Source: Cycas panzhihuaensis | Taxonomy: Eukaryota > Cycadophyta | Direction of reading: 5' to 3' | Assembly: GCA_023213395.1 (NCBI GenBank) | Contig: CM041465.1 | Location: 47,685,741-47,749,740 of the forward strand | DNA: 64,000 nt | Shown here: in pieces, positions 45,965 to 57,165 of the stretch | Layout: each line of letters starts with the position of its first letter | Numbering within the stretch: position 1 is the first letter of the stretch | Position numbers and translations under genes: made by a program | Notes under the pieces: model-generated | Told to the model about the DNA's origin: nothing | What the model saw: only the letters and a program-made list of their open reading frames with translations | The model's database searches: none

Positions 45965-47108
45965 TCTACCACATTACCTCCTTGTTGAGAGTTTTGGTTG
46001 TTCCTTAGAGTTCTTAGTTAAAACCATTATCTATTTGGTGAGTGCTAATTCTAATTTTATCTGTAATTCTAATTTTGTTGGAAGAATTTGCTTAGTTATT
46101 GATAAGCTAGCCCTCTTTGAGGAAAATTAGGCCTCCTTGTTAAAGATTGGGGCCTCCTTGTTGAAGGGATAGGTCTTCTAGTTGAAAATTAGGTCCACCT
46201 TTTTAGGAGTTAGGTCTACCTCAATGAAAGTTTAGCACACAAAATTATTCCCCTTAATTATGAAACAATTAAAAATTAGTCTGTCTTCTCCTACTATCAA
46301 TAACTGGATGTCCATTCTTCCTATAATATATGTAGGTGACATTTTGTTGACATTGTTGATTCCTTGGTTGTTGGGATTTATATGGTTGTTAAGTATGTTA
46401 AGCCTATTGTAATGTAGTGCCAACTTGTTGAGACTATTGCTATTGATGTATTGGTTTTTGATGTGGCTATTATGAGATGTTGAGGGAGTCAAACTATTAC
46501 TCAAGGGTTTATTGATGACATGGTTGTTTACTTAGTTGTTGAGATGGTTTATTCCTTTCTAAATTCCTGACTGCAAATACAAGCACAAAGTCAAAGGTAG
46601 ATGTCACTCCTTGGCGATTAAGTATGTTCTCCTCATTAAGCAAAAGTCCTTCAAAAGTGATAAAGTCCATTTTGGTATAATTGTCATAAACTTTAGACAT
46701 AAAAATATTATATTCTACAAGAAGGATATTAAGGATGTTAGACAGCAGGTCATGATCTGAAGAAGGTTCACCAAGGATTATGAATTAGTTTCTTATTATT
46801 TTGACCTTAGGTAAGTAGGCGATAACTGTTCTAATGAAAGGTATTCCAAATAAGCATGCCTTTAAGATTAAAGATCTTGACTCATCTTTCCTCTTTTAGA
46901 GGGAGCATAAGATATTCTAAGTTTCATGAGAGGTTTGGGCAGTTTTTGTATTTTGATCCCCTTGGTCTTCTATAACTAACTAGAGGAATGATAAAGCTAT
47001 ATTATCCTTCGATTTGAAGTTTTCTAAGACAATTAGATTATGTGAGATAACAATAGTAGGATCATTTGGATCGAGTAGGTTTGGGTCAAGGAATGTCACC
47101 ATTGACAT
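45965..47108 (-). pseudogene. B gag
   Basis: On the minus strand the frame from 47108 reads MSMVTFLDPNLLDPNDPTIV, then NIALSFL, stop, LVIEDQGDQNTKTAQTSHET, the Copia gag pattern of a short helix and K-A-E-W region. The best open part (46700-46509) reads MDFITFEGLLLNEENILNRQ followed by TSTFDFVLVFAVRNLER. Downstream are Asn/Gln-rich linkers and a knuckle near 46340-46290 in which three Cys are Tyr, Tyr and Ser (YIYYRKNGHPVIDS). The remaining piece to 45965 leads into protease, where C inserted. Confidence 0.82.
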
Positions 47109-49193
47109 AACCCTAATAATCATTCTTGATGAGGAGGTTCTTAACTTATTTCTTCTAAGCTAATAAATTATTTATGCTACTAAGTTTGATAGTATTGGAT
47201 AGTAGCATTTGGATTACCATTTTAGTGTATCCTTTAGAGTGATATTAAGTGTCTTTTTTATGCCCTATCTACCTAGGGGGCTACTAAGCTAGAATTCTAA
47301 GTTTAGAGGTCTCTAAGAATCCCTCAGTTGTTATCCTATCTAGTGGTGCTTACCCATAAGTGGTAAATTAGGGATCCTATATACTAGTACATGAGCTCAA
47401 AACTCTATATTCCACAATATGTGGGTTGCTAAGAAGATCAAAACCCCCTAACTTATTAGTCCACCTATGCTAGACTTATACCTAACGATAGAACTAGTTG
47501 AGAACTGCTAACTAAGACACTCATCCCCTCTAGGTCTAGCCTAGTCTCTAAATACTAAGGTAGGGTTTATACCTCAACCTGCTATTTATTACACCATATA
47601 GCCAATGGTCTCCTCTAAAATTTGTAAAATTCAAGGAGAACTAAAGACATATACAGAGTGGTAATTTTAGGTATCCTAATCATTCCCATTACAAGGCTGG
47701 AAAAGGTTTTCTTGTGAATTAGGGATTATTTTTCCTAGTTTTGAGTTAAAATTGATTTTAGGATGTGGTATTGTTTATATACAAGGTTCTTTTTATAAAA
47801 AATAAAAGTAAGAAAACTAAGGAAAATAACTTAAAGAAAAAAATATAGGGTTAGGAAGCTCTTTTGATGGACTTTGCACAAGTGAAGCCTCGCCTCCTTC
47901 ACCTAAGAGGACACCTATAATAATAAAGCACAAGCAATTATTAGCCCAAAAAATAGAGTAGAACAACCCATTAAGTAATAAAAACAACATTCAACAACAA
48001 AAAATCTTTTTCAAAATGAAATTAAGGCCTTCAATTAATGAAAACAAGCCTAAATAAGAGTGTCACATTTATCTACAAATAGCCCCTTGAAAAAATACTT
48101 AAATTTAGATGAAACTACCTCTAAATTATAGCCCTCTGAATTAGCTTTATAGTGGTTCAAATGATGCTTAAATCTAACTTTCTATTGAAAAGTTATAGTT
48201 GAAATATTGACAGGTACTCCTTAAGGACAAAAAACAAAGTGGGGTTAACTTAAGCCCCCTTTGCTGGTTCGCCCTCGGTCACAGAATGGGTGCATGTGAC
48301 CACTGGCTTGACTCTAGAGAGGCTAACAGACTTGAAACATTATGAAATATGTCATAAAGATTTTGATTAATTAAAAATTATAAAAGATAACTTATGTTTT
48401 TTAGAGTCTACACCTTTTTGGCTTAATGGGTTGTCATACTAGACCCAATATGACCACAAACTCAGCCCTCTGGTATGGATTTTAATAAAAAATCAAATCT
48501 AATTTAATTCAAGTCAAACTTTAGAAAAAAAAATAAAGATTAAAATTAAATTTTTAGAGACAATAGTAGTTGTGTAGGTTTTCACACAACTAGGGCATGA
48601 TTTTGAGATGAAATCAATCTTGATCTAGATCATGATCATTTCAAATCACTTATGTCAATACGACACTCATTTAAAATCAGTTTGCAGCTTGATCTGATGC
48701 AAAATGGAGTCAAATATAGTCACGATGAGTTGCACAGACATGGGAGAGCCATACAATAAACTAGAGCTAAAAACTTGATGAAATCAAATGGAACGACTTG
48801 TGTTTGCATTAAACAAATAGTAGATAGTAGTACAGAGGGCTTGTACTTAAACAAAGGCTCGATTTGGCTCTAACAAATGATTTTTGACACAAATGATGGT
48901 TGGAAATGTAAAACTAATGGTTGCAATGGTAAAAATGACATTTCATTTTTGTCATTTTTATGTGAAACTGGAGCACTAAAACCCCAGGACTATAGTAAGC
49001 TAAACAAGCAACACCCAAGAGCAACTACATCATATATAAACCCCATAGGAGTGTTAGACTGGCTAAATAATACTAAAAATATGTAACTATGGTAAAAACG
49101 AGGGAGAATATGGTGTTGTTACTGGCAAATGGGCCATCGTTTCTTACTTAAATCCTTAACTAATTCAACAAATGGATGAAATACACACTGCTT
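47109..49193 (-). other. B untranslated leader
   Basis: About 2.1 kb between primer site and gag. No recognised gene. A short open stretch on the plus strand at 48877-49086 has no domain and is probably chance. Confidence 0.65.
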
Positions 49194-49205
49194 GCTTTGA
49201 TACCA
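49194..49205 (-). promoter_or_regulatory. B primer-binding site
   Basis: The minus strand reads TGGTATCAAAGC, one base from the usual tRNA-Met site, directly abutting the 5' LTR end. Confidence 0.92.
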
Positions 49206-49588
49206 TGCTAAATTTGTTAGGCAGGATCATAGACTGGGTGTATTCATCAATAAAATAATAAAAAACTGAGATAGAACACATAATATCGATGTAAATTAGT
49301 TGCAAAATAATGCAGTCATCAAATTTGTTAGGTGAGCATTCTTCATTTTAGCAGAGCTTCCATATGGGTAATTAATTAATGTATAAAGCATAAGGTGTGG
49401 GCTTAATTTATAAGCAAACCACCCTAAAAATATAATAAAATCATTAGTTGACATATCGACAAAGGAGGCAAACCCAACTAAACTTTACATTACAATTAAA
49501 TTTACAAAGTGGGGTCACATCTTAGGTTATATAAATACAAATATATGTAAAGTATAAAGTAATGAAGGGGACTTTAGATGTTTTAACA
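49206..49588 (-). repeat. B 5' LTR
   Basis: 383 bp, partner of 29580-29962. Plus-strand ends TGCTAAATTTGTTAGG and ATGTTTTAACA; followed by ATTTG. Confidence 0.95.
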
Positions 49589-50242
49589 ATTTGAATGTTA
49601 TATTAATGTGTATATATCTCAATTTACATGCTTGAATTTTTATCTTATAATCACCTTATGAATCATGCTTTATTTATTGTTCATGTAATGTTAATGTTAT
49701 GAATGCTCCACATAATTAATTTTATTTGATTATATGAATTCAATATATAGTCAAAGTAAATTAAAATTTCCACTAGGCATATTTATTAGGAGCAAAAGTA
49801 CCGAGTTTAGTGGTAGAACATAAGAATAGGTGGATTGAGGTCCACAATAAAAAGGTAGCATGAAAATTTTCAAATTTAAAAATCCATTAATTAACCATCA
49901 AGTCTTAGCCTCAACCTTCTAACAAACCCTTAGGTGACTTTAAGGATATGAAGGGGAATGATAAACAAAATTATATGGATAATGAGGTGGAGAAAATATT
50001 CTACAAGTTCCCCTATTCACCTACTAACTAGTCTCATCTATTGATATTCCTAAACTTTAAAGAGAAAAGAGAAGAACAGAAGAAGAAAAATAAAAGAGTT
50101 CCATCAAATGTTATTTGATTTGATAATTAAGAAATCTAAATTCTCTATTAACCTACCAAAAAGTAATAGATTTGTGGTTCTAATAGCCATCTTAAAGCAT
50201 AAAGGCTATAGTATGGTGATTGAAGAATTAAATGATGATAAA
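49589..50242 (+). other. AT-rich flank, possible LINE-B ORF1 end
   Basis: No firm feature. A Lys/Glu-rich plus-strand stretch near 49930-50100 (MKGNDKQNYMDNEVEKIFYK, later EKREEQKKKNKRVPSN) lies just upstream of the LINE-B endonuclease and might be the tail of its ORF1. No zinc knuckle seen. Confidence 0.35.
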
Positions 50243-51065
50243 TATTATTAGCTATAACATTAAAGGTTTGCCTAATCAAATTAGACACATACTAGTTAGG
50301 AGGTTTTGTCATAAGTTACATGAGTTAAATGTTCAGTATTTATAAGAAGTCAAATGTGAATGTTATATCCTTAACTTTATTGCCTCCTAGATTTGGAATG
50401 AAGTAAAATCCTTCTCTACCAAGCATATAGATGAAAGGGGAGGGGTTATCATCCTAATTAAATCTTCACTTGCTAAGTGTATAATTTCATCTAGTTTAGA
50501 CCTATTTAGTAGATATATCTAGATTCTACTAAGGCTGGATAATTTTGCACCATAAATTATAAATATATATGTTATAAATTTTTTGAATGATAGAACTTTG
50601 TTATGGATTTAATTAAGCTTCAAACTACCAAAGGCCTCTCAGGTCTTCTATGGTGATTTTAACATGATTGAATCATCTTTTAATAAACTAGGAGATAAAT
50701 CTTTTAAATGGCATTAAAGGAGGAAGAATTCCATAGTAGAATCTTAAAAATAATCAAGGTTTATGTAACCCTTATACCTCAAGAAAGTCAAAAGACCATG
50801 ACCCTTAGTTCATGTGGTCAAATTTATGGTTTAAATGTGATAGAAATCTTGAAATATATTTATAGTGTGATGTTATACACTAATAATTAGTTTTGCTTGT
50901 CTCATAAAGATGGTAAACCCATCAAGGTGCTTAATTATACTTTACTTTTAGACCACCACCCTATTTCTTTCTCTTTGTCTAGGAATAAAGAAAAGGCTAT
51001 TGCATAGAGGTTAATTTTTAAGTCGAATATACTACCATCTAACTTTAACTATTTATTAAGATAAT
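50243..51065 (+). pseudogene. LINE-B ORF2 endonuclease region, decayed
   Basis: Reading from 50243: IISYNIKGLPNQIRHILVRR, the L1 endonuclease opening (NI-GL-N ... R); then VQYL, stop, EVKCE (the QETK motif), WNEVKSFSTKHIDERGGVII, IINIYV, NDRTLLW, and FYGDFNMIESSFNKLGDKSF, where the GDFN catalytic motif is intact. SLSR-type end DHHPISFSL appears in another frame near 50952. Gypsy E interrupts it at 51065. It is a different, older LINE than LINE-A, about a third stop-riddled, with several frameshifts. Confidence 0.82.
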
Positions 51066-51887
51066 TGTTGGAGTCAAAAGTGACCCAATGGTTGTGTGAG
51101 GACTAGAGGTAGGTCAGATAACCCGAGTTATGTAGGTACGGACCGTACGGAGGTACGCACGAGCCAAAACGGCAGAAAAACAAGCATTCTAGGTACATAT
51201 GACAAAAGGCACTGAACGGGTATGCATGATGAAACATACCAACATGAACTAACTAAGCGGTGGCAAGACGCATAACCTGTGGGACCGGAAGACCCAGAGA
51301 GGTGCCAGATGTACGTACGGATGTATGGACCCAAAGGATTAATTAATTAAGGCCAAACAAAGTGATTAAGTGAAGAGGTACGCATGATTGAAGGGGTACG
51401 GTTATGACAAGCAGTCATAACTCTTCAGCCAAAAGGTACCAGCATGAGTACTTAAGCAAGTACGCATGATTCACCTGGTTAAGGTGAGAGCCGGATATCA
51501 CGGGTACGCAAGGGTACAGAAGACAGTACGCATGACAGCTATTTGGAGCATCACTGTATGATAAGTACCATCTAGGTACGCATTGTAACAGAAAGATTGT
51601 ATGCTACTGGAATGCTCAGGAATGCATTCCAGCCTCTGTGTAAATGAACTGTTGAATTAATAAAAGGAAGAGTTACGTGGAAATTGGTGTATTCTTGGTG
51701 TTGTAATGATGATTTGCTGAGTATGTATTGATTGCATCACCGTGTACCATTCTATGAATTATATAAGGAATGTATGTGGAATGTATATGAATGACCATGT
51801 TGACAGCATCCTAAAACTAGACTATAGCGCTGTGTAACCTTGACAAGTGCATTGATTCCACAAGGGAGTGGAATCTCCCAGTCAACA
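51066..51887 (+). repeat. E 5' LTR
   Basis: TGTTGGAGTCAAAAGTGACC ... CTCCCAGTCAACA. It contains at least seven scattered copies of GTACGCA(T/C) or close variants (near 51153, 51220, 51378, 51459, 51504, 51526, 51575). An AATAAAAGGAAG polyadenylation-like site lies near 51659, and a TATATAAGG near 51762. Aligns with 60247-61048. Confidence 0.95.
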
Positions 51888-51888
51888 T

Positions 51889-51901
51889 TGGTTCCGTTGC
51901 C
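51889..51901 (+). promoter_or_regulatory. E primer-binding site, tRNA-Asp-like
   Basis: TGGTTCCGTTGCC, one base after the LTR; it differs at two positions from TGGCGCCGTTGCC, the tRNA-Asp-type site of plant Tat/Athila Gypsy elements. The match is from memory of the family and is tentative. Confidence 0.65.
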
Positions 51902-52024
51902 TACGTCCGTTGAGGAGGGACAGGGCCAGGGGTTTCAAAGGAAAAGAATGTGTAAAGGGTAGAGGACCTTGGCTGTCGTTGTGGTGGCGGTCAGAATAAG
52001 CCACTTGGTAGCTGGGACCTTCCA

Positions 52025-53658
52025 ATGCCACCTAAGAGGCCTTCAAGGTCGAAAGAGCCCCAGAAGGATACTTCACCCAAGGAAAAGGAAACCAGCAGAC
52101 AAAGGGCACTGAGATGGTCAAAAGAAACAAAACTCAGAAGGGCAAGGAGGTTAAGTTCGCAAAACAACGAGACTAAGGGACAGTCCATTGAAGGATCTGA
52201 GGCAAGTGGAGCCGAGACACCTCAGGAAGAGGAAACCCATGGCGAACACATGGTATTGACACCAGCCCCTATCAGAGATGATTTGTTTAGCCCAGAGATT
52301 GAAGGGAAGCCAAAAGTGGATGAAAAACATAAAGAAATCCTAACAGAGGGAAGTATACTAGTGGAGGAGGTATGAAAGGACCTAGTGTGACAATGATAAG
52401 GCGGAGGAAGGTCCCTCGGCATATTGGGAAAACAAGCTAACGAGACAGCTTTTTGAAGATTCGATAGAAAGGGGTTCTGATCAATCTTACATTACGGTAA
52501 CACCATTGACTATACAAGTTCCAGGTGTAGTGGAACCTATACACATAAAAACTCCATTCAAAAATCCGTTGTTCGGAAAAGATAGTACAGCAGTAGTTAC
52601 TCCTAGTGCATCCCCAAAGGAGGGAGGAAGGGAAAGATCACCATCAGGTGGGGGACTGTTGCAATCTCCCAAAATTGACGATTATAGAGACTTTAGGAAA
52701 CTAATCTTTAATGATACTTCAGACGCGGCAGAGCATGTGTATCTATTTCAGAACCTCATTGATGTCAAAAAGATTATAGATGAAGATGAAATCAAAGCAC
52801 GCTTTGCCTATACATTGAGAGGAGTACCCTTGGCTTGGTATAAGGAAACAAACAAGAATGAGCCATGGGTAAAGATTAAGAAAGCATTTGAGGAAAGATT
52901 TCAAAAGTTTCGTAGTAATGAAGCCATGGAAATCGCACTACGAGAGATCAGGCAAAGGCCAGGGGAATCCGTCCTAACTTACATTAGTCGAATGAAGATT
53001 ATTGCAGCGAGCATGATCAATGAGACGATAACTTACCATAATATGAAGAATTACTTCATAAGAGGGCTGAATGAGAAGTTGCGAGCCATGATGCATGCCC
53101 ATCCATTGAAATCATTCAAGAATGCTCAGGATCTGGCATTAGATTTTGAGATGGAAATGGATGCCCAAGTAGGAGGACAAGATTCCTTGCTGTTAAGATT
53201 ACAAGATGAGATTAGAGAATTGAAGCAAAACCAGTACAACCGACCCTTCTGCCAGGTAGGGGTAGCAGAAGAGGAATCAGACTTGGAAGCACTAAGAAAA
53301 GAGGTAGCAAGATTGAAAATCAGAAATAACCGGGAAGAAGAAGAGATGTCCAAGAAGAAAGAGCACACTGGAAGGGTAACCAAGTGGTGCCACATTTGTG
53401 AGGAAAACTCACATACCACCCCGAGAATGTGATTTTAATTTAAAAAACAGTGTGACGCACCAACAGGAGAAGTGGTGCCACATATGTGAGGTTGACACAC
53501 ATACAACTAAGGATTGTTTCTACAATCCCAGCGAAAAAGCATTTAGAGGCCGAGGTCGGGGAAGAGGCAACCCACCTCGAAATGTGTATACAACGAGGGG
53601 CGCGCCAGAACCCTCGAGGAAGAAACAACCGATGGGGAGATGCCTCATCTATCTATAG
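52025..53658 (+). pseudogene. E gag (capsid and two zinc knuckles), frameshifted
   Basis: The first piece (ATG at 52025) is basic and Lys/Arg/Ser/Glu-rich (MPPKRPSRSKEPQKDTSPKE). A frameshift leads to the main 308-residue frame 52506-53432, a Retrotrans_gag capsid: AEHVYLFQNLIDVKKIIDED, FAYTLRGVPLAWYKE, WVKIKKAFEERFQKF, MNYFIRGL-type KNYFIRGLNEKLRAM. A coiled-coil Glu/Lys region follows. A knuckle CHICEENSHTT near 53390 lacks its last Cys; after another frameshift a second, complete CX2CX4HX4C knuckle (CHICEVDTHTTKDC) lies near 53476-53517, with an Arg/Gly-rich tail (GRGRGRGNPPRN) ending at 53658. Confidence 0.9.
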
Positions 53659-53902
53659 TTTGGGCACTAGAAGTCTGAATGCCCAATGAAGTAGGAATAC
53701 AATGTAAACCATTCAGATAGTAATCGTGGGCCCAAGCGACCACAAAATGTAAGATCAGAAGGGTAAAGCTAAAGCGACTAACCTAATGACAATCATGCCA
53801 GAAACTAAGAATGTGAAATTACAGAACAAACAGAAAGAAAAATTGGATGAAGGATATCCAAACCCCCCAACAGAAATGGATTAGTACAAATAAGCGAAAC
53901 AA

Positions 53903-54847
53903 GTGTTAGATGGTTTAGTCCGGGAGGAGAATATACTACCAATGGGTAAACCAGAAACAAAATATGTTTATGTTCAGAAAAATAAACAAAAAGAGCAAGA
54001 AAAACTACCGGAAGAACTTACGACAAAACCCCAAATGGTGCAAATGGAGGAGTTGTTTAAAGGATTACCAGCAGAAGATATTCCCAGAATGTTACTATTG
54101 ATGGAAAATCTAGTGAAACAGTTACAGTTAACTATTCCTCTGTCTCAAGTTATTAATTGGATCAAAGGAGGAGTGTTACAGAAGGGAATTACCAAAAGTT
54201 TGAAACAAATTATACCATCATTCGACATGGATCCAATGGTAACCATGTTAGTCTTGGGAGAAACATTCCCATGAGTAATTATGGATGGAGGCACAGCAGT
54301 AAATGTGTTACCAGCTGCAACATGGCATAAATTGGGAAGCCCGAAGTTAGAATCAGCGACTTATTCGCTGAAGTTGGCTAATGAGCTATTGGTACGACCT
54401 ATGGGCAGATTTGCCAATATCAAGGTAGACGTGGCAGGGATAGTGGTAAGAATTGACTTCACAATTGTGGAAACAGAGAAAGGAGCCACACCCTACTCGG
54501 CACTACTAGGAAGGCCATGGTTATACAAAACACAATGCCTTCAGAATTGGGAAAAGGTAACCTTCACTCTATCGGACAATAACAACAAAGTGGTACTACC
54601 AATGCTGGGAAGAAGTTCGATTGAAATAATTCTAAATGAAGGATCCAGCACCATGGTAACAAGCACGACATTTTCTTCCATTGGGGAAGAACATATCTTT
54701 CATATGGCAGAAGAACCCACCACATCAAAGCACCACCAGCGTGAAGAACCAACGGATCTCAAAGAAATATACAACTCTTCGGATGACAAACACGGTATGA
54801 GGTTCATGGATTACTGGCTTCAGGATGCATATGAAGTAAACTCTTAG
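53903..54847 (+). pseudogene. E gag-pol linker and aspartic protease
   Basis: One frame from 53903. The linker region (EELFKGLPAEDIPRMLLLME and GGVLQKGITKSLKQIIPSF) ends in GETFP, then a TGA at 54272 where Arg is expected, then VIMDGGTAVNVLPAATW at about 54275: the retropepsin active-site loop, here DGG. SALLGRPWLYKTQCLQNW at about 54500 is the second conserved half of plant Gypsy protease. It ends at the TAG at 54845 in an acidic tail (HGMRFMDYWLQDAYE), and the same frame continues into the repeat and gag-like region. One stop inside the enzyme's first strand is the only clear lesion. Confidence 0.88.
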
Positions 54848-55016
54848 GAATTGGCAAGATTTACAAATGATGTTTTGAATACTCTTAGGAATTGGCAAGA
54901 TTTGCAAATGATGTTACCAAGCTCTCCCTTGGCAAGATTTACTCTTAGGGATGAGTACTTAGCTCACCAACATACTCTTAGGAATTGGCAAGATTTGCAA
55001 ATGATGTTTCGAATAC
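54841..55016 (+). repeat. Tandem duplication in E pol
   Basis: CTCTTAGGAATTGGCAAGAT followed by TTRCAAATGATGTT occurs three times, at 54841, 54882 and 54975, with a partial copy (TTGGCAAGATTTACTCTTAG) between. In the pol frame two copies read TLRNWQDLQMM and the first reads in another frame. The repeats sit exactly between protease and the gag-like domain. Confidence 0.88.
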
Positions 55017-55560
55017 GATTCGATCATCCAGACCAACTAACTATTCCAATATTCTACGTAGGTCATAACCCTAGAAAACACATACAGGTGTGTAAACAAA
55101 AATGGAAATCCTTGAGTTTACCTAAGCGGAATTGGTCTAACTACTTCTACCACACCTTGGGGAGAACAACAAAAGACTGGTTCTTGGGAAGGGGGCAAAA
55201 CCTAGATATAACTTGGGGAAACCTAAGGGAATCTTTGATAAAAACCTTTAGGCATACCTCGGAAAACCAAGAAATAAACAAAATCCTAAAACACATCAGA
55301 ATAATGAGCATCAAACTAGAACAGCATTTAACAGATCAAGAAACAGTAGAATCTATATATAGTGAAGAAGAAGAAATTGTGAATTATCCTGCAGAGTTTA
55401 CAGAATTCACCGTTGGAGAAAGAAAAGTAGAAGATGCCCCATGGCACAAAACCAAAAATGTAGAAGATGTGGGTATAACGAAGTTGAAAACTACAGAAAT
55501 TAATGTTGGTAATTCAGAAAATCCTAAGCTTATTCGAATTGGAAACTATTGGGATTCACA
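55017..55560 (+). pseudogene. Second gag-like domain in E pol, between protease and RT
   Basis: In frame with protease: RFDHPDQLTIPIFYVGHNPR, HIQVCKQKWKSLSLPKRNWS, NYFYHTLGRTTKDWFLGRGQ, LDITWGNLRESLIKTF. The spacing of W, F-HTL, W, W-L-F-F is like the capsid core of plant retrotransposon gag proteins, in which an H-L core is followed by A-WY and a second W-L-F helix. The last third (EEEIVNYPAEFTEFTVGERK, APWHKTKNVEDVGI, IGNYWDSQ) is the normal linker before RT in this kind of element. The real gag lies upstream, so this would be a second capsid-like unit. Its assignment rests on pattern only. Confidence 0.5.
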
Positions 55561-57165
55561 AACCAGAGGCAAGCTCAACAGTTATTCGAAGAATTCTGTG
55601 ATGTGTTCGCATGGTCGTATAAAGACCTGAAAGGTATTCCTCCAGAGATAGGAATGCATCATATTGATCTAGTGGAGGACACTAAACCAATAAAACAACG
55701 ACCATACCGGATGAATCCAAAATACAAAGAAAAAGTAAAAGCAGAACTCGATAAAATGTTGGAAGCGGGTTATATATATGAAATCGACTACAATGACTGG
55801 GTGAGCCCTGTAGTAGTAGTTCCCAAGAAAAATGGGAAAATTCATGTCTGTGTGGATTACAGACAGTTGAATAAAGTGACGAAGAAAAGATCCATTTCCG
55901 TTACCTTTCACGGAAGATATTTTGGAAGCAGTTGGAGGGAATGAAATCTATTTATTCACAGATGGATTTAGTGGGTACAATCAAGTGCAGATTGCCTTGG
56001 AGGATCATGCAAAGACAACATTCGTAACAGAATGGGGTACGTATGCCTATAAGGTAATGCCATTCGGTCTTATGAATGCACTAGTGACATTTCAGCGAAT
56101 TGTGATTAATATTTTTCGTAAATTTATTGGAGAAAAAGTTGTTGTATTCTTAGACGATTTGACATTATATGGGTTAATGAAAAATCATATGGAAAACTTG
56201 AGAGAAATGTTGCAAACCTGTCGAGAAAATAAACTGTGTCTCAATCCAGAAAAGTGTACATTTCTGGTACCCTTTGGAAACCTCTTGGGGCATATAGTCA
56301 GCAAAGAAGGATTCACGAGATCCAAAGAAAAGTGTCTGTCATTTTACACTTTCCGACACCGAGTACGAGGAAGCAGTTGAAAAGTTTTTTGGGTTTGACA
56401 AGATATTATAGAAAATTCATCAGAGGATATGCATATATATCTGGACCTCTGGAAGAATTGCTAAAAAAGAATATTGAATGGATATGGACAGACGATCAGC
56501 AACGAGCATTCAAAACATTAAAATAGGTCATTGTAGCAGCACCTATATTGTAATTCCCAGATTGGAAGAAAACTTTTCACACACATGTGGATGCATCACA
56601 ATACGCTATTGGATGTGTATTGGCACAACCCAGCGATGATAAAACAGATCATCCAATCTATTTTGCCAGTCGGAAACTTACGAGTGCTGAGCAGTATTAT
56701 ACAACGACGGAAAGGGAAGCACTCGGCATGGTTTATGCATTACAAAAGTTTCGACATTATCTGTTATCCAATCCATTCTTATTTTTTGTCAACCACCAAG
56801 CCTTGATGTATCTAGTGAATAAACCCATTATGCGAGGAAGGATCAACAGATGGTTAATGTTGTTTCAAATATTCTCATTCAAAATCATTGTGAAACCTGG
56901 TAAAGCACACATCATTTCAGATCAACTATCGAGAATAAAAAACGGAGAAAAATCCACAGGGATACCAGATGATTTTCCATACGCAGCTCTATTCAGCATA
57001 GATGCAATTCCAGCAGACTGGTATGAAGGAATACCAGAGTACCTAGCGACCGGTGAAGTACCAACAGAGTTAGATCGTACGGGGAAAAGAAATTTCATCA
57101 GAAAAGCAGAGCCGTATCAGCTTATCAGCGGTGAGTTATACAAATTGGGGCCGGATGACATATTG
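55549..57165 (+). pseudogene. E reverse transcriptase and RNase H
   Basis: RT begins after a frameshift near 55560: EFCDVFAWSYKDLKGIPPEI, KQRPYRMNPKYKEKVKAELD, WVSPVVVVPKKNGKIHVCVD YRQLN split by normal spacing. A second frameshift near 55900 leads to FTDGFSGYNQVQIALEDHAK, VMPFGLMNA and the catalytic FLDD at 56147-56158. A third near 56310 precedes FLGLTRYYRKFIRGYA. RNase H (about 56580-57000) shows HVDASQYAIGCVLAQ, FASRKLTSAEQYYTTTEREA and VYALQKFRHYLL, with catalytic Asp, Glu and Asp in place. Stops at 56524 and 56552 separate RT and RNase H. Ends TGA at 57166. Confidence 0.93.

Larger units (their letters stand above)
29580..49588 (-). mobile_element. Ty1/Copia retrotransposon B, minus strand, carrying nested C and D
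   Basis: The two LTRs are 383 bp each, 20 kb apart, and the flanking target copies are identical (ATTTG at 29575-29579 and 49589-49593), so they are the ends of one insertion. On the minus strand: 5' LTR, primer site, a leader of about 2 kb, gag, [Copia C with D inside it], protease, integrase, RT, RNase H, polypurine tract, 3' LTR. Without the 12.7-kb insert, B is about 7.3 kb. All coding parts are decayed. Confidence 0.95.

Noticed and set aside
29580-49588. A single giant 20-kb LTR element
   Set aside because: Internal LTR pairs with their own perfect target duplications (TCTAC and AGCAA) show that it is three nested normal-sized elements.
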